NCBI GenBank assembly: GCA_945881885.1
Contig: CAMCVI010000006.1
Coordinates: forward strand, 1-64,000
From: Chryseobacterium gleum
GTDB taxonomy: Bacteria > Bacteroidota > Bacteroidia > Flavobacteriales > Flavobacteriaceae
Direction: 5' to 3'
DNA length: 64,000 nt
Below are positions 37,178-45,269 of this stretch, piece after piece. Position 1 is the first letter of the stretch; each line of letters opens with the position of its first letter. Under the pieces are notes generated by a model. That model was not told where the DNA came from. It was given only the letters and a program-made list of their open reading frames with translations, and did no database searches. A program made the position numbers and the translations under genes.

Positions 37178-39061
37178 TTACTTAATTTGATATTGATTAT
37201 CTGAATTCAAATAAATAACATCATTTTCTAATAAGTTTTGCAGGGCAAAGATAATTTCTTCTGTTGAAAAAGGGAGTGCATTTTCTATTTCATTTGACGA
37301 CAAAGGTGTTTTTTCTAATAAATTGAATACCTTTTTGGAAACAGATTTTGTTTCAGATTTATTTTTGGAAGAACAATAGGAACAAATTCCGCAGTTTTTA
37401 GGATTTTCGTCTCCAAAATAATTGGCTAGTAAAACCGATTTACATTGAGAAGTATCGCTTACAAAAAGAAGCATTTGTTCGTACTGAGCTGTTTTAATCT
37501 GATTTTGGTTTTCTAATACTTTAATTACTCGGTTTATAGTATAATTGTCTTCTCTTGGCTCGTTATACAAAATAGAAATGTCACTGCTTTGAAGTTTTAA
37601 GGAAATCATTTCTAGTGCTTCTAATTTCTTTAAAACGGCAACAACTTTTTCTTCGAATTTGCCTGATTTTTTCGCAATTAATGCTGTATTAATTTGTGTA
37701 ATTTGCTCAAAAACACCAGTGTAATTTCTTAAAATGGTTTCTATTATTAACGCATCTTTTGTGTTTAAACTGCAATATCTTATAACTTCTCGACTTTCAA
37801 TATAAAATTGTAAACTTGCTTTGTTGCTGGTTAAAAAATCCAGTGTGATAATGCCTTGTCGGTCTAAAAACTGCAAACAGGCAAAAGTTTTACTTGAAGA
37901 AGTATTAAATTTTGTACAAAACTGGTTTAAATTTAAATAATAAACCTCTTGAAAGCCCTCTCCGTATGCAATTTGCAAATGATTATTTAGGTTTTTATAT
38001 ACCAAATGAAGCAATTCTTTGGTTGGTAATTGGTTGGAGAAAATTTCTAACTGTTGTTTTACATCAATTCCCGGATTTAGTAATAATGCATATGCCTTGT
38101 CTCCATTTCTTCCAGCTCTACCGGCCTCTTGGTAGTAATTTTCAAGAGTGTCAGGAACTTGTAAATGCACTACTGTTTTTACATTTGGTTTGTCAATTCC
38201 CATACCAAAAGCATTTGTGGCTACGATTATTTTGGCTTTTTCCTCTAGCCAAAGTTGCATATTTTTATCTTTTTCTTTTACAGATAAACCACCATGATAA
38301 TACGTAGCAGTAAAACCAAAATCTATAAGTAATTTGCTAAATTCTAAACTAGCTTTTCTACTTTTTACATATACAATAGCCGGCTCAGGATTTTTTGAGA
38401 AAATTTGTTTGAGTTTTCCAAGTTGGTTTTGAGTTTTTATAATATGGTAGCCCAAGTTTTCCCGTATAAACGAGTTTTTAAAAACAACAGGATTTTTTAA
38501 TTGTAAAAGGTTACAAATATCCTCTTGAACTCTTGGTGTGGCTGTAGCCGTTAATGCAACAAAAGGTACAGAAAAGTATTCTTTTAATGTTGAAATTTTT
38601 AAATAAGCGGGTCTAAAATCATGTCCCCATTGGCTCACGCAATGCGCTTCGTCTATGACTATTAAATTTACATTAAGATTTTTAATTCGTTCCAAAACCC
38701 AGTCTTGCTGCAAGCGTTCGGGAGAGAGATATAAAAATTTATAACCACCGAAGGCGCAATTATCAAGTAAATTATTGGTTTCTTCAAATGAAATGCCACC
38801 CGTTAATGCAATGGCTTTTATGTTTTTGTTTTTTAAATTTTCAACTTGGTCTTTCATTAAAGCTACAAGCGGAGAAATGACCAAACAAATGCCTGGTTTT
38901 ATGAGTGCAGGGATTTGAAAACAAATTGATTTTCCACCGCCAGTTGGCAACAAGGCAAAAGTATCTTTACCGAGCAAAACGGTATTGATTATTTCTTCTT
39001 GTGTGGGTCTAAAAGCAGTATGATTCCAATGCGCTTTTAATAACTCTAACGGTTGGTTCAT
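37178..39061 (-). CDS. recQ: RecQ-family ATP-dependent DNA helicase, variant domain order
   Basis: A 3'-5' DNA helicase of 627 residues. Walker A TGGGKSICFQ is near 40, DEAHC near 137, and the motif VI region YYQEAGRAGRNG near 320. The four zinc Cys at 540, 557, 560 and 563 have the same 17-3-3 spacing as in E. coli RecQ. They come about 160 residues later than in that enzyme, after a winged-helix-like segment. No HRDC domain follows; the last 64 residues look like a second small winged helix (EIENALPFSTEEIIFALQNLL). The gene lies 27 bases upstream of fmt in the same direction. Confidence 0.93.
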   Translation of the reverse strand: MNQPLELLKAHWNHTAFRPTQEEIINTVLLGKDTFALLPTGGGKSICFQIPALIKPGICLVISPLVALMKDQVENLKNKNIKAIALTGGISFEETNNLLDNCAFGGYKFLYLSPERLQQDWVLERIKNLNVNLIVIDEAHCVSQWGHDFRPAYLKISTLKEYFSVPFVALTATATPRVQEDICNLLQLKNPVVFKNSFIRENLGYHIIKTQNQLGKLKQIFSKNPEPAIVYVKSRKASLEFSKLLIDFGFTATYYHGGLSVKEKDKNMQLWLEEKAKIIVATNAFGMGIDKPNVKTVVHLQVPDTLENYYQEAGRAGRNGDKAYALLLNPGIDVKQQLEIFSNQLPTKELLHLVYKNLNNHLQIAYGEGFQEVYYLNLNQFCTKFNTSSSKTFACLQFLDRQGIITLDFLTSNKASLQFYIESREVIRYCSLNTKDALIIETILRNYTGVFEQITQINTALIAKKSGKFEEKVVAVLKKLEALEMISLKLQSSDISILYNEPREDNYTINRVIKVLENQNQIKTAQYEQMLLFVSDTSQCKSVLLANYFGDENPKNCGICSYCSSKNKSETKSVSKKVFNLLEKTPLSSNEIENALPFSTEEIIFALQNLLENDVIYLNSDNQYQIK

Positions 39062-39070
39062 TAGAATAAT

Positions 39071-39607
39071 TTAGGATTTTAAATTATTGATGATAAATTG
39101 AAATCGTGCTGCAACGGATGTTTTAGGCACTTCATGTAAATCATATCCAAATTTTTTATAAGTTGCTACCAAATAATCGTGAATTTTTGTAGCTTCTTCA
39201 TAACTTTCATAGCGTTCAGCATCACTTACATATATTTCTTCCCAAGGTGGCAATAAAAAAACTTTATCATATTTATAGGTTTCGCAAGCGGCAGTAAATT
39301 CTTGAGGATACGAATCACCAATAAAATCCATATAAGCCAAAACATCTGGAATGCCCCGGTCAATAAAAACATGTTTTCCTTCAGTAGTTGCATTTTCGTA
39401 TTGTTTGATTCTTCCTTCTAAAAGTCTTTCACTAAAAAGCATTGGATTTTCTAAAAATAATTGATCTACGCCTTCATCTCTGGCGTTCAAGGTTATTTCT
39501 CTAGAAATTTCAGGATAACAAATATAACCTTCAGCTTCCAAATGATTGATTAAGGTTGTTTTTCCAGAACTTGGTCCACCAATTAATAGTATGATTTTCT
39601 TATCCAT
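39071..39607 (-). CDS. P-loop ATPase/kinase-like protein (AAA_28 type)
   Basis: A 178-residue P-loop protein. Walker A GGPSSGKT (8-15) is followed by EAEGYICYPEISREIT, a DRGIPDVLAYMDF Walker-B-like segment near 82-94, and a C-terminal lid. This matches the small AAA_28/NadR-kinase-like family. The substrate is unknown; nicotinamide-riboside or nucleoside kinases share the layout. It sits 9 bases upstream of recQ on the same strand and may be co-transcribed with it. Confidence 0.85.
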   Translation of the reverse strand: MDKKIILLIGGPSSGKTTLINHLEAEGYICYPEISREITLNARDEGVDQLFLENPMLFSERLLEGRIKQYENATTEGKHVFIDRGIPDVLAYMDFIGDSYPQEFTAACETYKYDKVFLLPPWEEIYVSDAERYESYEEATKIHDYLVATYKKFGYDLHEVPKTSVAARFQFIINNLKS

Positions 39608-39695
39608 TTTACGGCTTTAAAAGTCAAATGTACTATCATTTTTTATATTTTGAAAATCTTAATTATTTATATTTTCAAATCAAACATTATAAATG

Positions 39696-39703
39696 TATAT
39701 TTG
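39696..39703 (+). promoter_or_regulatory. Predicted -7 box for the DUF493 gene
   Basis: TATATTTG, 17 bases before ATG 39721. No clear -33 TTG. Confidence 0.4.
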
Positions 39704-39720
39704 TTTTTTTATTACACTAA

Positions 39721-40011
39721 ATGTACATGGATAAAGAAACGGAGGATTTTTACATTAGACTTAAATCAGAATTAGAAGCATCAACTACTTGGCCAGCGGT
39801 GTATTTGTATAAATTTATTGTTCCAACCAATGCTACTAACTTAAATTTAGTGGAAAATGCCTTTAATAATATGGGAGCAGTTATAAAAACACAGGCCTCA
39901 AAAACAGGAAAATATACAAGTATTTCAATTAACGTTACCATGCAAGATACAGATAAGGTGATTGAAAAGTATCAAGAATTAGCAACAATAGAAGGAATTA
40001 TTTCATTATAA
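39721..40011 (+). CDS. DUF493 family protein
   Basis: A 96-residue DUF493/YbeD-like protein. The motif TWPAVYLYKFIVPTN is near 22-36, the later KTGKYTSISINVTMQDTDKVIEKYQ is the ferredoxin-like core, and IEGIISL is at the end. The role is unknown; the fold is an ACT-like alpha/beta domain. Two ATGs are close together (39721 and 39727), and either may be used. It is followed after 2 bases by the DUF4290 gene and then murA, an arrangement that looks like an operon. Confidence 0.9.
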   Translation: MYMDKETEDFYIRLKSELEASTTWPAVYLYKFIVPTNATNLNLVENAFNNMGAVIKTQASKTGKYTSISINVTMQDTDKVIEKYQELATIEGIISL

Positions 40012-40013
40012 GT

Positions 40014-40841
40014 ATGTCATACAACAACGAAGAATCAATTAATTATTTAGAATACAATTCGCAACGGGAACATTTAATTATTCCTGAATACGGAAGATAT
40101 GTACAAAATTTAATTAACCAAATTACAGCTATCGAAGATAGAGAGAAACGCAACAAAGGCGCACGTTATGTAATTTCGGTATTGGGAAATTTGAATCCAC
40201 ATTTACGTGATGTGCTTGATTTTCAACACAAACTTTGGGATCAATTGTTTATCATGTCTGATTTTAAATTAGATATCGATTCGCCTTATCCAATTCCTAC
40301 AAGAGAAGTAGTGCAATTGAAACCAGATCGTTTGGCTTATCCTCAAAACTTTCCAAAATACCGTTTTTACGGGAACAATATTAAATACATGATTGATGTG
40401 GCCCGAAAATGGGAGGAAGGTGAACTAAAAAATGCCTTAACCATTGTGATTGCCAATCACATGAAAAAAAGCTTTTTAAGCTGGAACAAAGACACGGTTA
40501 CTGATGAAGTTATTTTTAATCATTTATTAGAATTGTCTAATGGTGAATTAAACCTAACGTCAATGAATGAGGAGCTTTCTACTTCGCAAAACTTATTAAA
40601 AGTAAATAAAAAGCAGTCGAATAAAACCCAGTTTTTCACTAAAAATGAAACAACAAATACAAATAGAAATCCAAATAGACCACCAGCAAACCAAAACAGA
40701 CCACAGCAAAACAGAAATTCAAGTGCACCTTCAACTGCAAAACCGAATGCACCAGATAATACAAAAGCCAATTTAAATAATCCAAATTATAAAGGCGCAA
40801 AAAATTTTAAACCAAAAAACAATCCTAATAACACAATATAA
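40014..40841 (+). CDS. DUF4290 family protein
   Basis: A 275-residue protein of the Bacteroidota-specific DUF4290 family. Residues 1-180 form a conserved, mostly helical domain (YLEYNSQREHLIIPEYGRYV; NPHLRDVLDFQHKLWDQL). From about 195 the chain is a low-complexity tail of Asn, Pro, Gln and Lys that is surely disordered. The function is unknown. Its position directly between DUF493 and murA (the next ATG follows its stop with no gap) suggests a constant link with peptidoglycan synthesis, but that is inference. Confidence 0.9.
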   Translation: MSYNNEESINYLEYNSQREHLIIPEYGRYVQNLINQITAIEDREKRNKGARYVISVLGNLNPHLRDVLDFQHKLWDQLFIMSDFKLDIDSPYPIPTREVVQLKPDRLAYPQNFPKYRFYGNNIKYMIDVARKWEEGELKNALTIVIANHMKKSFLSWNKDTVTDEVIFNHLLELSNGELNLTSMNEELSTSQNLLKVNKKQSNKTQFFTKNETTNTNRNPNRPPANQNRPQQNRNSSAPSTAKPNAPDNTKANLNNPNYKGAKNFKPKNNPNNTI

Positions 40842-42152
40842 ATGGGAACATTCAAAATTGAAGGCGGAAAGGCCTTAAAAGGAGATGTGCAACCACAAGG
40901 TGCCAAAAACGAAGCGTTACAGGTTTTATGTCCTGTTTTGTTAACTTCAGAAAAAGTTAGAGTTACTAATATTCCTGATATTATTGATGTAAATAAACTA
41001 ATTACTTTATTAGGTAATTTGGGCGTTAAAATTCAGAAAAACGGACCTGGTGATTACACTTTTCAGGCTGATGAAGTAAATGTTGGGTATTTAGAAACAG
41101 AAGCTTTCAAAAAAGAAGGTGGCAGTTTACGTGGCTCTATTATGATTGTTGGACCATTATTGGCCCGTTTTGGAAAAGGATTTATACCAAAACCAGGTGG
41201 AGACAAAATTGGAAGACGCCGCTTAGATACTCATTTTGAAGGATTTATTAATTTAGGTGCAAAATTTAGATACAACAGAGAAGACCATTTTTATGGTGTA
41301 GAAAACGAAGGCCGATTAAAAGGTGCTTACATGTTATTAGACGAAGCTTCTGTTACAGGAACCGCTAATATTGTAATGGCAGCAGTTTTAGCCGAAGGCA
41401 CTACTACAATTTACAACGCCGCTTGCGAACCGTATTTGCAACAGTTATGCAAAATGCTAAATTCAATGGGGGCTAAGATTACTGGTATTGGTTCTAATTT
41501 ATTAACCATTGAAGGTGTGGAAACTTTAGGTGGTTGTGAACACAGAATTTTACCAGATATGATTGAAATTGGCTCTTGGATTGGCTTAGCGGCTATGACA
41601 AAAAGCGAAATTACTATTAAAAATGTAAGCTGGGAAAACTTAGGACAAATTCCAAATGTATTTAGAAAACTTGGAATTACTTTAGAACAAAAAGGAGACG
41701 ATATTTACATTCCTGCTCACAAAGATGGGTATGAAATTAAAACCGATATTGACGGGTCTATATTAACGGTTTCTGATGCGCCTTGGCCAGGATTTACTCC
41801 TGATTTATTGAGTATAGTTTTAGTAGTTGCTACCCAAGCAAAAGGAGATGTTTTAATTCATCAAAAAATGTTTGAAAGCCGTTTGTTCTTCGTGGACAAA
41901 CTAATAGATATGGGTGCAAAAATTATGTTGTGTGATCCACACAGAGCAGTAGTAATGGGACATAATTTTCAATCACAATTGAAAGCTACTGTGATGAGTT
42001 CGCCAGATATTAGAGCGGGTATTTCGCTACTAATTGCCGCACTTTCTGCAAAAGGCACAAGCACCATACAAAATATCGAACAAATTGATAGAGGTTACGA
42101 AAGAATAGACGAACGATTGAGAGCGCTTGGCGCAAATATCGTAAGAGTATAA
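40842..42152 (+). CDS. murA: UDP-N-acetylglucosamine 1-carboxyvinyltransferase with Asp at the fosfomycin site
   Basis: The first committed step of peptidoglycan synthesis: enolpyruvyl transfer from PEP to UDP-GlcNAc. The 436 residues have Lys22-Asn23 in GAKNEALQ and the ending RGYERIDERLRALGANI. The active-site loop reads PGGDKIGRR, so the position of E. coli Cys115 is Asp121 here. Cys115Asp forms are catalytically active but not alkylated by fosfomycin, so intrinsic resistance of the enzyme is expected. It is the last gene of the DUF493-DUF4290-murA unit. Confidence 0.97.
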   Translation: MGTFKIEGGKALKGDVQPQGAKNEALQVLCPVLLTSEKVRVTNIPDIIDVNKLITLLGNLGVKIQKNGPGDYTFQADEVNVGYLETEAFKKEGGSLRGSIMIVGPLLARFGKGFIPKPGGDKIGRRRLDTHFEGFINLGAKFRYNREDHFYGVENEGRLKGAYMLLDEASVTGTANIVMAAVLAEGTTTIYNAACEPYLQQLCKMLNSMGAKITGIGSNLLTIEGVETLGGCEHRILPDMIEIGSWIGLAAMTKSEITIKNVSWENLGQIPNVFRKLGITLEQKGDDIYIPAHKDGYEIKTDIDGSILTVSDAPWPGFTPDLLSIVLVVATQAKGDVLIHQKMFESRLFFVDKLIDMGAKIMLCDPHRAVVMGHNFQSQLKATVMSSPDIRAGISLLIAALSAKGTSTIQNIEQIDRGYERIDERLRALGANIVRV

Positions 42153-42155
42153 AAT

Positions 42156-42289
42156 AAAAGCTGCCTAAAAAATCCTGCATTTGTCAAGCTGAACTTGATT
42201 CAGCTTCTATAAACTAATGATAATCATTATTTATAGATTCCAAAATAAATTCGGAATGACAACATACTTACTTTTTAGGCAGCTTTTTT
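42156..42289. terminator. Split terminator of murA with a repeat in its loop
   Basis: AAAAGCTGCCTAAAAA at 42156-42171 is the reverse complement of TTTTTAGGCAGCTTTT at 42272-42287, which is followed by T. The arms are separated by about 100 bases that contain a palindromic repeat (42181-42262). The A and T runs make it usable on both strands, also for the ParE gene. Confidence 0.7.
42181..42262. repeat. Intergenic palindromic repeat, copy 1
   Basis: Left arm TTGTCAAGCTGAACTTGATTCAGC, right arm GATTCCAAAATAAATTCGGAATGACAA. In the centre CTATAAA, TAATGAT, ATCATTA and TTTATAG form a near-perfect hairpin. The outer ends TTGTCA/TGACAA are inverted. Related copies are at 43021-43051, 47567-47594 and 63344-63413. 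Confidence 0.75.
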
Positions 42290-42292
42290 GTA

Positions 42293-42592
42293 TTATTCTT
42301 GGATGCGGTTTTTTAAGTCCATACTAGAATGTAAGAATCTAATAATTTCAATTTCTTGTTCGCTTAGTTTTCTGTAAAAAAGTACATGCTGTCCAGATTT
42401 ATAACCAAAAACTATTGAATCAATTTCAACATAGTTTTTACCAAACCCTTGATTTTCAGCAACTACTTGACAAGCTTCTAATAGTTCTGTATAATATTTA
42501 TCAGCTTGGTTTTCAGACCAAAATTCATACGTATATTCCCAAATCTTAGTTAAATCTTCTACAGCTTTATTGGTTAAGTAATATTTAGCCAT
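42293..42592 (-). CDS. RelE/ParE family toxin
   Basis: A 99-residue toxin of the RelE/ParE superfamily. MAKYYLTNKAVEDLTKIWEYT at the N-terminus and the VLFYRKLSEQEIEIIRFLH segment near 70-88 are the family's typical core. ParE members poison DNA gyrase, while RelE members cut mRNA; this one looks closer to ParE because of its partner. It overlaps the end of the antitoxin gene by 8 bases, the usual order of antitoxin first. Confidence 0.92.
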   Translation of the reverse strand: MAKYYLTNKAVEDLTKIWEYTYEFWSENQADKYYTELLEACQVVAENQGFGKNYVEIDSIVFGYKSGQHVLFYRKLSEQEIEIIRFLHSSMDLKNRIQE

Positions 42593-42833
42593 TTCTTTTT
42601 TTTGCTTTCAATGATTCAAGATGTTTTTTAGGATCAAAGTCTTTAGCTATTCCGCTTTCAATACCCTCATTTATAGCCTGTTTAAGTGCAATTATTTTGC
42701 TTTCTTCTTGTTCTAATAATCTCAATCCTGCACGTATGACTTCGCTTGCATTTTTAAATCTGCCTTCAGAAACGCTAGTGTCAACAAAATTTTCAAAATA
42801 GTTTCCAAGTGATACTGATGTATTACGTCCCAT
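42585..42833 (-). CDS. ParD-type antitoxin
   Basis: An 82-residue antitoxin. The N-terminal MGRNTSVSLGNYFENFV is a ribbon-helix-helix with ParD-like pattern, followed by SEGRFKNASEVIRAGLRLLEQEE. The C-terminal toxin-binding tail is charged. The frame is open to 42875, but the 42833 start gives the family N-terminus and leaves the palindromic operator in the promoter. It overlaps the toxin gene by 8 bases. Confidence 0.92.
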   Translation of the reverse strand: MGRNTSVSLGNYFENFVDTSVSEGRFKNASEVIRAGLRLLEQEESKIIALKQAINEGIESGIAKDFDPKKHLESLKAKKRNG

Positions 42834-42854
42834 AGTTATCTTATTTTTTGTAAA

Positions 42855-42873
42855 GTTACCAAATTTTGGTAAC
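42855..42873. promoter_or_regulatory. Palindromic operator of the toxin-antitoxin pair
   Basis: GTTACCAAA-T-TTTGGTAAC is a perfect 9+1+9 palindrome ending 22 bases before the antitoxin ATG. On the minus strand TTTG and TAACTTTA flank it at 18-base spacing, so it overlaps a likely promoter. Autorepression by the ParD-ParE complex is the natural reading. Confidence 0.75.
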
Positions 42874-43020
42874 AATCAAAATTTATTTATTATTTTTTTA
42901 AGTTCATTACCTAAGCACAAGCTTCTGACTTTGAAAAATAGTTTTGTTAAGAAGAGGTTTAATAAAATACATTCCATATGTTTTAGATAACTTGAAGTTG
43001 AGACACTTTGCAAGCGGTTT

Positions 43021-43051
43021 GTATGGCTGAACTTGTTTCAGCTTCTATAAA
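43021..43051. repeat. Intergenic palindromic repeat, half copy 2
   Basis: GGCTGAACTTGTTTCAGC with the TTCTATAAA extension seen in copy 1. The right arm is missing. Confidence 0.7.
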
Positions 43052-43130
43052 TCAATTCGTTATGTTTGACTCATTACCAGTAAAACTCTACTAAAAATGG
43101 TGTTCGCAAATGCTATTTTGAGGTTATTTA

Positions 43131-43290
43131 GAGATAATTTGGGGTTCCGAACTCCTCCGTTGGGGTTATATTGAGATAATTTGCGGTTCTATTGAGATAA
43201 TTTGGGGTTCTATTGAGATAATTTGGGGTGATTAACCCTAATTTTTGGGTCTCCAACCCCAAATTATCATTCCAGAACCCCAACGGAGGT
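43131..43290. repeat. 21-bp tandem array inside an inverted repeat
   Basis: The unit GAGATAATTTGGGGTTCTATT recurs at 43131, 43173, 43194 and 43215, with exact 21-base spacing for the last three and a diverged unit at 43152. To the right, CCCCAAATTATC (43257-43268) and ACCCCAACGGAGGT (43277-43290) are the reverse complements of the array core and of CTCCGTTGGGGTT (43154-43166). The whole 160 bases can therefore form alternative hairpins. Confidence 0.85.
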
Positions 43291-43364
43291 ATAAATAACC
43301 CCAACCGAGATATCATTTAGACCTTTGAAGGCGTTTTTTAGAGGTTGGTACTACTAAAAACAGT

Positions 43365-45164
43365 TTACTCAATAACCAATTCTTTCAATTGTTCGCGGTA
43401 TTTTTCTAAAATATCAGCTTTAGAGATAAAACCTAGGAATACTTTGTTTTGCACTACGGGTAAAATAATCTGGTGGGTGCTTTCAAATTTATTCATGATG
43501 CTTTCAATATTGTCTTCAAAATCTACTATATCTTTGTCTTTCACAGGTTGTAAAACTTCTGTAATAGATGTAAATTTTACTTTAAACGCAGAAAATATAA
43601 TCGGACGAATATCATCTAAATAAATCAAACCTATTAGTTTGTTGTCGTCATTTAAAACAGGAAAAATAACGTCGTCTGAAGCGGCTATTTTTTCTATTAA
43701 CGCTTCTAATGTTTTGGATTCGGTTACTGGCGTAAAATGATTGTTAATCAGTTTCTTAACATCTATTGATTGCAAGATGTTTTTGTCTTTATCGTCTGTA
43801 AATACTTCGCCTTTGTCTGCCAAGTTTTTAATGTCAAATGAATACGGTTCAAAATGTTTCGATATGGCAAAACTTATAGAAGAAACCAACATTAAAGGCA
43901 CCATTAAACTGTAGCCACCCGTAATTTCTGCAATTAAAAATATCGCAGTTAAGGGCGAATGAAACAAACCACTCAACACACCAGACATACCCACCAAAGT
44001 AAAATTGCTAATAGGCAAATTTGTAATCTTTAGCATGTTAAAAAAATACGCCGTAGAAAATCCTAAATACGAACCCACAAATAAGGAAGGCGCAAAGTTA
44101 CCACCATTACCACCAGCACCTAAAGTAATTCCGGTAGCAAAGACTTTAAATAATAAGGTTAGTGTAATGAAACCAAAAATAATCCATTTGTTATTTTCAA
44201 AACGTGCTAAAAGTGTATTTTCCAATAGTTTTTCTGGCTGATTGGCGGCTAAAAGCTTAATGCCCTCGTATCCTTCACCAAACAAACTAGGAAATATAAA
44301 AATTAGTAATCCTAAAATAAGAGCACCAAAAAGGGCTTTTCTGTAACTGTTTTTACTTCTTGTAGCGAAAAAATGTTCTACTTTTCTAAAGTTTCTGGCG
44401 TAATGAATGGAAACAAATCCAGATAAAATTCCTAAAACGATATAAAAAGGAATGTTATTGGAATTAAAATCTTGTATCGATTTGAAACTAAACAAAGCAT
44501 CTTCATTCAATAACAACATGGAAACGATTGATCCTGTTGCAGCACTAATAATTAAAGGTGTAAAAGCCGCTATACTAATTTCTGCCAAAACAACTTCTAT
44601 GGCAAACAAAACTCCTGCAATAGGTGCGTTAAACGCTGCGGCTATTCCGGCTGCCACGCCACAAGCTAAAAGCAAAGTTCTGTCTTTATAACTCAATCTG
44701 TATTTTAAAGCGTAATTACTACCAAAAGCAGCACCGGTAATCGTAATTGGTGATTCTAATCCCGCACTTCCGCCCATACCTACGGTTAATGAACTGGTAA
44801 TGATTTGTGCATACATTTGTTTGGCTGGCATCACGCTGCGTTTTTTTGCCACAGCATACATAATTTGCGAGGTTCCTTTTTGTATGTTTCCGTTTAAGAA
44901 ATTTTTTATTACAAAAACGGTTAATAAAATTCCAATAATAGGTAAGGTACTTTTACTGTAAGGTAAATGTAGTTTTGAGTTTAAATATTGCGAAAATAAA
45001 AACACATTGTGTGCAAAAGTTTTTAATACAGTTACAGCCAAAGCAGCTGATAATCCAACTAAAACACTAGAAACATACAAAAACTGACGAGGTTCTAAAA
45101 CCGACTTCAGTTTAGAAAAATAGTTTTCAAAAAAATGGGCTATTTTTTGTATTCGTTTTAACAC
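43365..45164 (-). CDS. CLC-type chloride channel/transporter with CBS domains
   Basis: A 599-residue membrane protein. The CLC selectivity region includes GMGGSAGLESPITITGAAFG, where the gating Glu is in LESP, and GAGGNGGNFAPSLFVGSYLG. At least ten hydrophobic helices lie between about 25 and 440. Two CBS domains fill the C-terminus (about 465-520 and 540-595). It exchanges or conducts chloride or similar anions; the CBS pair may bind adenine nucleotides. The protein stands alone beside the accessory stretch. Confidence 0.93.
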   Translation of the reverse strand: MLKRIQKIAHFFENYFSKLKSVLEPRQFLYVSSVLVGLSAALAVTVLKTFAHNVFLFSQYLNSKLHLPYSKSTLPIIGILLTVFVIKNFLNGNIQKGTSQIMYAVAKKRSVMPAKQMYAQIITSSLTVGMGGSAGLESPITITGAAFGSNYALKYRLSYKDRTLLLACGVAAGIAAAFNAPIAGVLFAIEVVLAEISIAAFTPLIISAATGSIVSMLLLNEDALFSFKSIQDFNSNNIPFYIVLGILSGFVSIHYARNFRKVEHFFATRSKNSYRKALFGALILGLLIFIFPSLFGEGYEGIKLLAANQPEKLLENTLLARFENNKWIIFGFITLTLLFKVFATGITLGAGGNGGNFAPSLFVGSYLGFSTAYFFNMLKITNLPISNFTLVGMSGVLSGLFHSPLTAIFLIAEITGGYSLMVPLMLVSSISFAISKHFEPYSFDIKNLADKGEVFTDDKDKNILQSIDVKKLINNHFTPVTESKTLEALIEKIAASDDVIFPVLNDDNKLIGLIYLDDIRPIIFSAFKVKFTSITEVLQPVKDKDIVDFEDNIESIMNKFESTHQIILPVVQNKVFLGFISKADILEKYREQLKELVIE

Positions 45165-45269
45165 AAGTGTTTTTTATTTAGAATGGCTAAAATACGCTAA
45201 TTTTTTAAAAGATAAAATGTTTTGGGTACGCAGATTTGATAGATTTGACGGGTAGTATTAGGGATTTAC

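Larger units (their letters stand above)
42874..43364. other. Gene-free accessory stretch between ParD and the CLC channel gene
   Basis: About 490 bases without a convincing gene. It contains a half copy of the palindromic repeat (43021-43051) and a 21-bp tandem repeat array with inverted flanks (43131-43290). An open minus-strand frame of 62 codons across the array (43128-43316) mainly repeats the 7-residue word PNYLNRT and is judged not to be a gene. Confidence 0.7.

Noticed and set aside
43131..43290. CRISPR array
   Set aside because: The repeats are directly adjacent without unique spacers, are 21 bases, and there are no cas genes in the window.
43128..43316. Minus-strand frame of 62 codons over the 21-bp repeats, reading PNYLNRT units
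   Set aside because: Its only structure comes from the DNA tandem repeat being a multiple of three. There is no family similarity, signal peptide or promoter, and the inverted copies explain the rest.
42293..43364. A larger defence island or prophage
   Set aside because: Apart from the toxin-antitoxin pair and repeats, there are no integrase, phage, restriction or nuclease genes near.
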